NCBI GenBank assembly: GCA_028023455.1
Contig: JAQFVV010012508.1
Coordinates: forward strand, 987,877-1,051,876
From: Epiperipatus broadwayi
Taxonomy: Eukaryota; Onychophora; Udeonychophora; Euonychophora; Peripatidae
Direction: 5' to 3'
Length of the DNA: 64,000 nt
The notes under the pieces are model-generated. The model saw only the letters and a list, made by a program, of their open reading frames with translations. It was not told where the DNA came from and ran no database searches. How positions within the stretch are numbered: position 1 is the stretch's first letter; every line of letters starts with the position of its first letter. The translations under genes and the position numbers were made by a program. This document shows positions 46,428 through 57,560 of the stretch, one piece after another.

Positions 46428-46752
46428 TGAACTCAGACTTTCACACGACCCTCAATTCTCCATGCCATCTCATATTGCTGACCCACCTGATCACACACAT
46501 GTTGAAAAGATAAATAATCACCAAATTGGTCCAGATTATTATCTCCACACATATATACAATCAGTGCTCAGCTTTATATTAAGATTATATATATGTGTGG
46601 AGATGGTAATCTGGACCAACTGGTGATTGCTGGTTTAGCACAAAATGCGTATACTGGTTATTATTTATCTTTTCAACATGTGTGTGATCAGGTGGGTAAG
46701 CAATATGAGATGGCATAAACAGTTGCGGGTCGTGTGAAAGTCTGAGTTCGAA
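46428..46752. repeat. Foldback element, family B copy 2
   Basis: Inverted arms 46430-46559 and 46588-46750 (GAACTCAGACTTTCACACGAC and its complement; AACATGTGTGTGATCAGGTG). The right arm contains an extra segment (GCTGGTTTAGCACAAAATGC) matching the centre of copy 1 (10970-11060). The loop is under 30 bp. Confidence 0.85.
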
Positions 46753-46769
46753 TCCTTTATATATTACAT

Positions 46770-47980
46770 TATATGTGCAGGTGTGTGTAAGCCTGTACAG
46801 TTTATTAAATTATAAAATTGAATTGTATGTGTGAAATTAACATATGCAAATCACTTTATAAAAAATATGTATAATATAAAGCATAATAAACAAAATAAAT
46901 AATTAAATTTCAAGTATAATATTTAATAATCTTCAATATTACATTAATAAAAAAATTTATTTAATATATATAGAATAGTATAGCAACTTTTCGCAAGAGA
47001 TATATAAATATCTTGAAAGAATTTGAAATAAAAGTTTTATTATTCTTATCACACCTCTTTTTTGGGGGGAGGGGAGGGGTTGAAAAGAAGTTAATATTTT
47101 AATGCTCGCTTTTTGAACAGAGAACACAATAAAGTTTCCAGTTATAGTTATATAAAACTCTTTTATTTAAGAAATAATCATGTCTTATTACCATTTACAA
47201 TTTTTGAGATATATATATAATGGATACGATAAGAGAATCGCTTTTCATTAAAATAATTAATTTCTAAAAAGTCAGATGTTTCTGTCTCCACGACATTATC
47301 TGCTAACATCGGTCATGAATTTAAATAAGAAACATTACGGTATCCCAGAAAAAAGTCCAGAGTCAACAAAGAATCTTCCATCTATCAATTTTAATTATGG
47401 AGAAACGACAACCTTCGTATCTGCCAAGAATAGCATATCACAGATGAACCAATTGAAACATTATCCATAAGCATCAATCTAATAAATTTCTCACTCGCAA
47501 AAATGAATGACAAAATTATTATAATAAACTCATCTCCATTCGTGCAAGTAAATCAACTTTTCAATATACCCATAATACTTAGAGAAAAATACGAATAACT
47601 CGTGTATATATCAAATCAGAATCATTATTATAAATAACATGACATCTTTTATAAAGTTATCTTGAAGTCAAAGAAGCACCTCATTTATAATAAGACAATC
47701 TGGAAAGACGTTATTCTTTAATAATTTGTTTTATTTTGTAGGGACCATTCTGCATATTATAGCAGATAAGTATGGCTGATTATTGATTTCACATCGATAG
47801 CAATTTAAAAACAAAATGCTCCATTATGTTTACAAATAAATTATTTTTTTGTGTGATTATTAGTTAATAAACTTAAAATTATAGGTATGTGTCAAATTAA
47901 AATATTTTGATAGCTGAATGACCAGTAGACAATTTAAACAATATTCAAATTTTCCTTTTCATAAATAATTTTATTAATAC
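46770..47980. other. No gene recognised
   Basis: AT-rich sequence. A 64-codon plus-strand frame at 47276-47470 (contains HYGIPEKSPESTKNLPS) is less biased than its neighbours but matches nothing I recognise. A purine run GGGGGGAGGGGAGGGG lies at 47065. Confidence 0.45.
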
Positions 47981-47984
47981 ATAT

Positions 47985-48240
47985 ATCATCATCGTCATCA
48001 TTGTCAACCATTATCAATCCACTGCAGGATGAAGATCTCTCCAAGTTCAATCCATCTTCTCCGACCTCTAGCATCTCTTCTCCACATCAACCCTGCACAC
48101 TTTCTCATTTCATCCATCCATCTCAAGTGTGGTCTCTTTCTGGGTCTTTTACAATCTCTTGGAATCCCATTTAAGATTTCAATTGTCCATCTATTATCAT
48201 CTCTTCTAGCAATATGTCCAGCCCAATTCCACTTCAGTCC
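47985..48240 (-). pseudogene. RTE-type LINE, 3' end copy
   Basis: Minus strand: LKWNWAGHIARRDDNRWTIE, ILNGIPRDCKRPRKRPHLRW, then MDEMRKCAGLMWRRD and ELGEIFILQWIDNG stop, followed by TTGACAATGATGACGATGAT. The frame is open across the fragment, making it the least damaged 3' end of this family here. The upstream part of that open frame (48240-48384) is unrelated host sequence. Confidence 0.9.
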
Positions 48241-48244
48241 ATAT

Positions 48245-49025
48245 ACCCACACACAAGTAAGTAATTTTATATTTGTATTTATAACAGAGAAAATGTAAGA
48301 TGCTGTTTTGTAGGAAGTCAGCTCTATTAATAAAATAACATCCATTATATTGTTTTTCAGTAATGTATTTTGCCAAGAGCACATGAGGAGTTCTATTTGA
48401 GATTATCTTACAAGTTATTGAGCTTTCAATATAACATTTTTATCTATATAGGTAACGGTGTGGAATCAACTCATACATATTATTAAGAAATAAGTCCGAC
48501 TCTGTGTTCATAATTAGTTGAATACATTTATCCCACAGAATAGAATGATGAGTAAATAAATCCATGGGAAATTTATGTATGCTTCATCCAGTAGAATTAT
48601 AAGAGTAAAATTATATAGATCATAATTTGATTATACATGGTATTATTTTTCTTTTATTGTTGTTTTGTTGTTTAACAGATAACATGATTACTTATGCATC
48701 AATGTACAAAGAATATAATATCTATAAATAAACAATTATAATATGGATATAACATATTATTGTAATCTTATAATAATGCTATTTTAACTTCGAAAAAGAA
48801 AAGAAAGAAGAGAAAGAAGAAAAAAATACTCTAGAAATGAGTTTTGCCATGACTATATAAACGAATCATGAACAACAAATACATCCAAATATATATCATA
48901 TTGGTACATGTTTCTGTTTACTTGATGTTGTATAGCATTGTTTTTAATTTATTCAGCATAAAATTTTCCTTTCTAAAATATTTCGACACCATATGTAATT
49001 GTAACTCTCCAATGTATTCTATTCT
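48245..49025. other. No gene recognised
   Basis: AT-rich sequence; an AAGAAAAGAAAGAAGAGAAA purine patch at about 48797. Confidence 0.55.
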
Positions 49026-49273
49026 TAAAACAGGCAAAACTCTCCATACACAGTAGTGCTAATCAGTGCAAGACAGAGTAATCAATGGATGCCAGAAGGC
49101 TTGTGCATAAAATCCCCATCTAGTGCCTATTCATCCAATATCCCCAGACTAGTTTCTGGCTTGTGGCATCCATTGACTACCCTGGCTTGCACTGAGTGGC
49201 GATACTGTATGGAGAGTTTTGCCTGTTTTAATAGCAGTTATAAGCAAGCATAAGAAATGGTGATCATGTGATA
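49026..49273. mobile_element. Family A foldback copy with perfect 11-bp TSD
   Basis: TATTCTATTCT at 49015-49025 and 49274-49284 flanks a minus-strand piece (starting AAAACAGGCAAAACT) joined at about 49164 to a plus-strand piece. The hammerhead's CTGATGA half is missing, lost at the junction. Its right half and flank were later triplicated. Confidence 0.85.
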
Positions 49274-49789
49274 TATTCTATTCTCCACTATATCTTTGCA
49301 ATGGAAGCAATTGATATGGCACTTCTTTAGAAGGTCTTAAAAATAATTCTTATAACATAGACAAGGTCTACCTATCCATTGACTACTCTGGCTTGCACTG
49401 AGTGGCGATACTGTATGGAGAGTTTTGCCTGTTTTAATAGCAATTATAAGCAAGCATAAGAAATGGTGATCATGTGATATATTCTATTCTCCACTATATC
49501 TTTCCAATGGAAGCAATTGATATGGCACTTCTTTAGAAGGTCTTAAAAATAATTCTTATAACATAGACAAGGTCTACCTATCCATTGACTACTCTGGCTT
49601 GCACTGAGTGGCGATACTGTATGGAGAGTTTTGCCTGTTTTAATAGCAGTTATAAGCAAGCATAAGAAATGGTGATCATGTGATATATTCTATTCTCCAC
49701 TATATCTTTCCAATGGAAGCAATTGATATGGCACTTCTTTAGAAGGTCTTAAAAATAATTCTTATAACATAGACAAGGTCTACCTATCC
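49171..49789 (+). repeat. Threefold tandem amplification, 206-bp unit
   Basis: CATTGACTAC at 49171, 49377 and 49583 starts three nearly identical units, each made of the plus half of the family A insertion and about 110 bp of its downstream flank. Only a few substitutions separate the copies, so amplification is recent. Confidence 0.95.
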
Positions 49790-50234
49790 TATAAAAATAA
49801 TGTTCAAGTTAACTATCAACCACTCTTTTAGGAAGTCTTGCAATGTTCATTTTATTTACATATCCAATCTAACGGAGTGATTTTACAATAATGGACTTTA
49901 TAGTGTTACATCATGCAAGTTGAAGACCATACTAATTACTTATATGATTTTGCCATTATTTTTCTGTGATAAAATACTCTATCTTTTAACCTGTTAAATA
50001 TGGCAGCTACACATTGGAGTTTGAGCTGTATCTCAACATCTAACTCCACGTTTCTACTTATAAAATTATCAAGATATTGAAACTGGTTTACATTTAAGTC
50101 CAAGCTAAAGAGGATTTTTCTTCTTTCATTGGCTGATAAAGAACTTTGTATTTTTGAATTAATTAATAAACCAAATATTTACATGTTGCATTCAAAATAT
50201 TAACTACATTTTGTGATCATCTTTTAAACTGGCA
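49790..50234. other. No gene recognised
   Basis: AT-rich sequence. The segment 49840-50180 may be decayed LINE sequence but no motif is firm. Confidence 0.45.
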
Positions 50235-50935
50235 AACATCACATGATTACCATTTCTTATGCTTAACCATAGCTGTCATTAAAACAGGCAAAACTCTCCA
50301 TACAGTAGTACCACTCAGTGCCAGCCAGTGTAATCAATGGATGCCAGAAGGCTTGTGCATAAAACTACTACTAGTAGTCTGGCGATATTGGATGAGTAGA
50401 CACTAGATGGGGATTTTATGCACAAGCCTTCTGGCATCCAGCGATTACTCTGGCTGGCACTACTGTATGAAGAGTTTTGCCTGTTTTAATAACAATTATG
50501 TGCAAGCATAAGAAATTGTGACCATGTGATGTTTAGCGGTTTAACACCAATCCTGCCTAATAGGATAGTGGTGGCTATGGTTGTTAAAGAGCCAAAGACA
50601 CCAAAATGTATGGGTGCTGAACTGAGTTCAGACCCATATGACTATATACGCTATTGAGCTTAGATTGAAAATACTATTGTGTTTTCAATTTTATTCTCAT
50701 AGTTTTGTAGTTAAGTAGAGATAAAAGGTGGCTTCTGGAGGGTTGCATTAGATCCTAAAATCTAGGTGCAGTGCTCTCAGATTCAAGGTTCCTCACTGAT
50801 GAAGGCCACAATCCAGAAACTAGTCTGGGGATATTGGATGAGTATGCACTAGATGGGGATTTTATGCACAAGCCTTCTGGCATCCATTGATTACTCTGGC
50901 TGGCACTGAGTGGCACTACTGTATGGAGAGTTTTG
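50235..50935. mobile_element. Family A, foldback junction plus tandem unit
   Basis: A minus-strand piece (50235-50364) meets a plus-strand piece at about 50365-50375, which continues through a full unit to GGAGAGTTTTGTC (50935). Equivalent hammerhead sites are 50379 (destroyed by the junction) and 50825 (intact). It includes the complete AACACCAATCCTGCCTAATA and GAGTTCAGACCCATATGA blocks. Confidence 0.85.
50781..50839 (+). ncRNA. Hammerhead ribozyme motif, family A, best folded copy
   Basis: CTGATGA (50796-50802), GAAA (50816-50819), palindromic ACTAGT, cleavage after C50825. Inner stem I CCTCA/TGGGG and outer stem I ATTCAA/TTGGAT pair throughout; the change from ATCCAA keeps pairing through a G-U wobble. 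Stem II is short here (GG/CC). Confidence 0.75.
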
Positions 50936-50959
50936 TCATTATAAATCCAGATTCCAAGT

Positions 50960-53110
50960 TCTTGTTTTCACTTTTAAATGATTAAATTAAAAATCTGACC
51001 CAACAAATCTATATTGTTTCTTAATCTTTGTGTAATTAAGCCATCTATAAACAAATTCCAAAAGGCTAACATCTTAAAATTGAAACATGTTGGAGCAAGT
51101 ATGCATCCTTGTTTAAAACCAGATTTCATTTCAAATACTAGATTCTCCACTGCATTACTAATATTTCCTCTCATTCTGTCATGAAGAAGCTGTATAATAC
51201 CAAATAAATTTTAGTGGACAACCAATTAATTTCAAATTACAGACTTATCCTATCAACTGAATCAGATGCCTTGACTAAATCAATAAAAGCAGTATATAAA
51301 TAATTTATTTCCTGAAACTTTTTCTTGCATTTGCTTGGGGACAAAAACCGTGTCTATAGTGCTGCTTGAGTCTCTAAATCCACATTGAGTCTCTGGTAAC
51401 CATTTACCTTTAACTAGAAGCAATCTATTCAAAAAAAGTTCTTGAAAGTAACTTTGCTGTAGTGGTTAATAAAAATATGCCACATAATCAATGAAATCTT
51501 TCTTTGTTTTTAACAATTGGAACAATAACAGCATCCTTAGGATCAAATGGCACAATTTCATGTGTCCATATATTCCTAAAGTATTCCAATATTTTTGAAT
51601 TTCACATATCACCATTATAATTTAAAACTTCTCCAGATATTTCATCAAGAGGTGCAGCCTTTCCATTTTTCAGCTTACAAAGAACTATTTTAACTTCCAA
51701 GATGGATTTGTCAAAATCTAAATAAAAAGAAAAAAATAGATATATCATTAAAAGATGAAATCTCGAATTCTTATATGACTATTCAAAAGATAGTCAAAAT
51801 CCTACTTTCACAAGTTCAAAATGTCATCACATAAGAGAATACCATTTCTGAATTTAATAGGATTGTGATACAATTTCTCAGACTCATAAGTCACATTTAA
51901 TGCATCAAAAAAGGATCTAGAATCCATGATCAGGGAATGTCTGCATGTTATTTGCAGTTTTGGTCTACAAATCATTTTTAAGCCTCCTTGTCAGTTGTTG
52001 AATTTCTGCTTTTAGATTTCTATACTTATTAAGAAGTTCCATATTTAATCTATTATTCTTCCAAGTAGAAAATGCCATATTTTCTTTTAATTAAATCATT
52101 AATAATAAGATCATTATCAGAAAACCAATCATGATTCTTTTTCTTAGTGATCACAAGAACAGTTTTACTTCTGTCCGTAACAAATTCCTTAAGAGAATTA
52201 CTTCTGTTCTTAACACATTCCTTAAGAGAATTCCTTGCTTCGGTAATATGATAGTCCTGAAAATCCAAATTAGAAATTTTAATATTAAATAGCTGATGAA
52301 ATTTAGGATAGATAATAGACTCTTCTAAAGAATGAACATCAATTTTCTTAGATTATCACATTAATTCAAGTCATATGTTTTTGAAAGTGAGAAATAAAGA
52401 GAGCTTCAAATGGAATTCTTATATCATGGAGCATATTAATCTATGAACTATCTAACAATCTGGACTTGTAAGTGCTCATGGAATAACTTCTCTTGTATTC
52501 GGATCTTCCTTTAGAGCAATTTTTCTGACTAAGCAAAGTGTCTGCGATAATCTATCCATATGTTATACAAAATTTAACAATAACAAAACACTTGAATTTA
52601 CAGCACCCTTATGATTATTTCCAATAACTTTTAGCCAACACTTATTATTTGGACCAATATGTGCATTAGCATTTCTAAGAAGAAAAAAAAAAGGATCTTT
52701 AAATGGTATTGTTGTAATAATGCAATCTAACAAGGAATAAAATATTTTCTTCTCTACATTCTCTGAATTTAAAGATGGAGCATAGGCACTAATAAATGAG
52801 TATTAGTACCATTGTTCATGGCCAATTCAACACTATTTGTCTTTCATCAATGAAATGAAGAATTCCAACAATAGAAGATACTAAATAAGAATTTACAACA
52901 AATTAAACATCATGCATTGTCCTTTCAATGACTAACCTGCCTTTCCAAAAAATTATTCCTCCATCCATCTATTCTGATAAACTTTTTAAATCTGGGAAAT
53001 AAGTTTCATTAACAATAACTATGTCAATCATAAATCTTGATAGCTCTGAAGTCACCATCCTCCCTAAGTGTTTTATAAAGTAAAGCTCACACCTTCCACC
53101 TACCCATATT
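50960..53110 (-). pseudogene. RTE-type LINE with endonuclease and reverse transcriptase, decayed
   Basis: Minus strand in order: start of the endonuclease (GRWKV, then ALLYKTLREDGDF and ELSRFMIDIVIVNETYFPD; compare WNVRTLL...DI-ALSET), a long degraded middle (52970-51770), then RT: LCKLKNGKAAPLDEISGEVL, NIWTHEIVPFDPKDAVIVPI, FIDLVKASDSVDRISL (palm motif A), and FEMKSGFKQGCILAPTCFN (GVKQGC-LAPTLFN block) near 51140. The frames are broken repeatedly. The 3' part is missing, cut by family A at 50935. Order and motifs are those of RTE LINEs. Confidence 0.8.
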
Positions 53111-54282
53111 AAAAAAAAAAGATTTATAATACTTACCTTTAGTATTACCACTGTCACCTGCTTTAATATTATTACTGATATTATTACTGTTATTATTTTT
53201 ACTACTAAACAGTAGAAAAAAAAGGAATAACAATGTAGTCAGAATGTGAGACGAACCATTTTTAGACCTCACTTTCTAGACTCTTCTACTTCCGTGATGA
53301 GTGGGATATCCTTCAATAGAGCTGACTGAAAATATAACCTTCACCAATTGAAACTCCTGTCTCACTAAAATTTGGTTGTCATTAATGATTGTACTGTCTC
53401 AAGAAAAGATCACAACTAAGGCCTGCCTGTTTACTAAATCTGTCTTCATCATTGCTGTCTTAATTCTCAATGGCTCACATTAAAAAACAAAAAGAAAAGG
53501 GGAATCGTTATCAGAAAGACTATGCATACAATTAGAGGCTGGAAATGTTGCTCCAACACATAATCCCAATGTGGCAGTTAGTATTGGGACATGTCTGATG
53601 GCATGAAGATGATGATGACTGAGCTTTATTGAAAATATACCTAGCCTTTGATGACCCGGCCTTTGATTACCCGTCATCCTGTCCTATAAGGCAGCGGAAA
53701 CTCTTGTTTGGATAATGTTTATTTGTCATTCATAGTTCACCTTATCTGCTACCTGTAGATCCCATTGGAATGCTGATCATAGCATCAGACACTACTCTTA
53801 TGAAGAATATCAATAAAAGTCTATATGTTAATAATTAAAATAATAAACAAACAATGAGAAAATTTTTACCTTATTGTCTCTTTGGTGCAACCTTGAAAAA
53901 TTCATTTGCATGAATAATTCATGTATGTGTACGATTATAGCTAATGATATTTTATTTTAATAGTAATAGTAATAGATAAAAAATAATAATTGACGATCCT
54001 AAATCAAACACAGGTAAAGTGTATTAAATAAATATATTTAGAACAATTTGTATATATTTAGGAATAATAAAATATATTTGTTAATATTTATTCATTACAA
54101 AGCCGCATATTCTATATTATACGACGTCAAAAGCATTTCATTAACCCAATTACATATTGGGAGGATTTAATAAACCCAAGTACATATTGGGATGATTTAA
54201 TTAACCTAAGTACATCTTGGGAGGACTTATAGTTCATATTTTAAAAAACAAATGATTTTTATGAGCATTATTTATTTTTGGT
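53111..54282. other. Probable RTE 5' flank, then unrecognised
   Basis: 53111-53700 is less AT-rich and may be the 5' UTR of the preceding element (CAATGTGGCAGTTAG, GATGATGATGACTGA). The segment 54130-54230 holds a short tandem repeat (CAAGTACATATTGGGA(T/G)GA-type, three units of about 38 bp). No gene recognised. Confidence 0.4.
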
Positions 54283-54965
54283 AGTGTTCGGTGACACGTA
54301 ATGTGGCCGGCCACCAAGTGACACTGCAGAACCACCAAGAAGCTTGCAAGTGATAAATTTCTATGCAAAAAAGACTGAAATCATCGATAGACAAAAAAAT
54401 GCTGAAATCATCAATGGAAAAAAAATAAAAATAAAAAATTGCTGAAATCATCAATGGACAAAAAGAAAGGCTGATATCATCGATGAAAAATAAATAAATA
54501 AAAAAATCGCTGATATCATCGATGGACAAAAAAAAATTGCAAAACCTTAAATACAGACTAATACATAGTAAGTAATTAAATATAGATCTACCTTCCCCCT
54601 CCCGCACGGAACATTAAAACGAAAAATAGTGGTAATGTCCTCTGACTTTCAACACTATAATGACTGAAGAGTATAATAATTAACAGAATAATGCTAATTA
54701 AATATAGATGGTATACCATATAGATAATAAAAGTAGCTATAAAATACAAAAACAGAAAATGGTATGTGACAAACAGATATAACCTCCCCCCTCCTCCACA
54801 AAGCATTAAAATGAAAAATGGTGTTATTACAGTATACTTTTTTTTTCCATCAATGATTTCAGCCTTTTTTTGCATAAAAATTTATCACTTGCAGGCTTCT
54901 TGGCGGTTCTGCAGCATCACCTGGTGGCCACAGTACACATCACCGAACACTACCTTATTTTTATA
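54283..54965. mobile_element. Composite foldback with internal tandem repeats
   Basis: Inverted arms 54283-54400 and about 54850-54965 (GTAGTGTTCGGTGACACGTA mirrored by CATCACCGAACACTACC). Inside are five short units of GCTGAAATCATC(A/G)ATGG with A-rich spacers (54380-54535), and a direct repeat of CCTCCC...CATTAAAA(C/T)GAAAAAT (54590, 54785). No protein is encoded. The layout suggests a foldback transposon with subterminal repeats. Confidence 0.75.
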
Positions 54966-55419
54966 TTGATGTTATCATTATTATTTATAGACAAAATGTG
55001 CAATAAATTGTGGTTTCTTCAAATCTGTGCTTATCTTTTTATTGATATTTGTGGCTGTACAATACACACACTTGTACAAAATTCTCATTACCTAAAAACA
55101 AGCATGATGTCTTATAATTAATAAATAATTCAAATAATTATCCCTTTATTAAAATTTATAGCAATCACACATCCTAAATTTGGGATTATGTTACCAATTC
55201 TTTGGATGATCACTGAATTAACTTGAGATTTATAATATGCAGAAATATTTGCTTCTAGAAAAAAAAAATTCAAAGCACTTATTGAAATATCTAACAGCAT
55301 ATAATTTTAATAAAAATAAGCATTGCAACAGCAAAATAAAAGGTGGATTTGTTTAATTTTTTAGCATGTAATATAACATATAGAAAAATTGGATTTTTCA
55401 GATTTATACCACAAAATAT
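54966..55419. other. No gene recognised
   Basis: AT-rich sequence. Confidence 0.55.
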
Positions 55420-55910
55420 GCCTGTGTGTTTGAAAAGGAAGGTTTTTAATAAATGTGTTTTACCAGTTTTTACTTATGGATCTGAGACTTGGATACTTAA
55501 TAGAAGTGCAATACAGAGACTTTACACCACTCAAAATGTGTGGAGTGATGCATGTTGGGAGTAACAAGAAGAGATCGAAATCGTAATATATGGGTAAGAG
55601 AACAAACAGGTGTTACTGACCTCAATGAAAAAATTAAAAGACTGAAGTGGAGTTGGGCTGGACATATTGCTAAAAGAAATGATAATAGATGAACAATTGA
55701 AATCTTAAACTAGATTCCAAGAGATTGTAAAAGACCCAGAAAGAGACCACATGTGTGATGGATGGATGGATGAAATAAGAAAGTATGCAGGGGTGATGTG
55801 GAGTAGAGAAAGTAAAGATCAGAGAAGATGGATTGAATTTGGACAGACCTTCATCCTGCAGTGGATTGATAATGGTTGATGATGATGATAATGATGATGA
55901 ATAGAGAAAT
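55420..55910 (+). pseudogene. RTE-type LINE, 5'-truncated copy
   Basis: Encodes KRKVFNKCVLPVFTYGSETW, then ILNRSAIQRLYTTQN, REQTGVTDLNEKIKRLKWSW, AGHIAKRNDNR stop and the KRPHV-like end, followed by TTGATGATGATGATAATGATGATGAA (split as GAT repeats). Stops and a 4-bp GATG insertion (GGATGGATGGATG) disrupt it. Confidence 0.85.
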
Positions 55911-57429
55911 AATAAATCTCATGGTTTAAATCATCCAATTTATGATTATAATTCATATGAAAGCTCATAACAAGTGATTGTAATGTTGCACTATAGAGTA
56001 AGTACCATTATAATATATATTACTTAAATATTTAGTTAAAAAACACTGAAATAAATATCCACGTGCTTATTAACCATGCTCTTGGAAATTCGACATGTTT
56101 ATTCACCATCATCAAAATATTTTACCAGACTACCTCTATTAACTCCATTTGTTAATTGGCAGCCCAGTTTGAGTGAGAGACAAAATTTTAATAATATATA
56201 CTACATTTTTGGTACCCATCTTTTTTCTATGTATACCGTAAAAATAATTTGTCATTCCCCCTTACCCTGCTCCTTCTCATAAAAGTTATGCTATTGACTA
56301 AGAAATGAAATATAGAAAACACTTCCACCGATAAGAAAATTTTTAAAATAAATGTTAGCTTAAAATAACATAAAAGCGAATAGTTTAAAGGGAAATTAGA
56401 AAGTTATGCTGTACTTTACATAAAGACTACATTATTGTTTCAGCATATCGAAAAGCAAAACGTCTAAGAAACTTCACTGTAAATTCAAGACCTAGTTGGA
56501 GTATATTTGACAGAGATCTAATGATATACTATAAACAATTTCTGGGTATAGAATAGTTAATAGTCTACATCAGTTGAGTTGGGTGATTTTAACACAGCAG
56601 AAGTTGTTTTAAAAGACAGTATACCATAACAAAGACAATAATATTCAACACTAGGCTAGAAATATTACAGACAGTACTTAATGGGCAATAGTAGTGACTA
56701 TAAACATTCCCAGTCATGAGGTACATGGTAATCGTATACAGCAACACTCCAAAACTTACTGAAACCTGTTTTAATCACAATGCAAAAATATTACCATATG
56801 CACTGAATAGCTGTATAGTAGTAGTAAAAGCATATTAGTTATCTTCATTTCTGAACCACGTTAACAGACTAATGCATGTGACAACATTGCAGAAATCACA
56901 GCCCTGATGTAGATTTAATTTTCATCGCCTTTAAACTATTCTATTAATCATCAAGTTCATGAACACATGGGTAATGGCTACAAAGTTGATTTATCTGTTA
57001 TCTTCTATATTACCAAGTAATATTGCATATTCTAACATACAATAAACATTCACATCAGCTTCTTTTTACTATTACATTTCATGCACAACAGCATATAACT
57101 CAGTAAAATATTTTATGTTAGATGCATGGCTTTACAATAACTCATATCAGTGTCAACTGCAAATATGGGTTACTGTGGTTTCCAAATAGGAACCTTGAGA
57201 TCCTTTTGCAGCATAATTACATATTCATACAACACCATCTACAGTGTCTGCAAATCTTGCCATCTTCAGTTTTTGACTTCTAACTCGTAAACTATGCATA
57301 CCACTTCATTATGTCATTTATATATATGATAAACAAAACAAGTTATAAATTCATAACTTGCTCTTAGCTTGCATTTTATGATCACTAGATGAAGCTTTAC
57401 CAATAGCTCCTAACAAGCTATTGTTTACA
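55911..57429. other. No gene recognised
   Basis: AT-rich sequence of moderate complexity from 56400 to 57400 without clear frames or repeats seen elsewhere in the window. It may be single-copy host DNA. Confidence 0.45.
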
Positions 57430-57560
57430 TAAATGCTGAGAGAGATAGAATTCAATATCTCTTTCGCTGTCTCCAACCTTTAGACCATGGTTTCGAGCTA
57501 GTTGTCTCACCTCAGTAAAGGGTAGGAAGACCAGAAACTAGATCTATATATATATTGAAT
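57430..57560 (-). mobile_element. Family D copy 3
   Basis: Minus strand: AGATCTAGTTTCTGGTC, hammerhead motif, GAAAGAGATATTGAATTC, then AGCATTTATGTAAACAA. The order (AGATCTAGT, hammerhead, GAAAGAGAT, GCATTTAT) is the same as at 20930-21060, but the sequence is much diverged. Confidence 0.7.
57477..57521 (-). ncRNA. Hammerhead ribozyme motif, family D copy 3
   Basis: Minus strand: stem I CCTTTA (57516-57521) pairs with TAAAGG (57477-57482); core CTGAGGT (57509-57515); stem II GAG/CTC, different from copies 1 and 2 but fully paired; GAAA; palindromic ACCATGGT stem III; GTC cleavage at 57483. A9 reads U as in copy 2. Confidence 0.75.
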
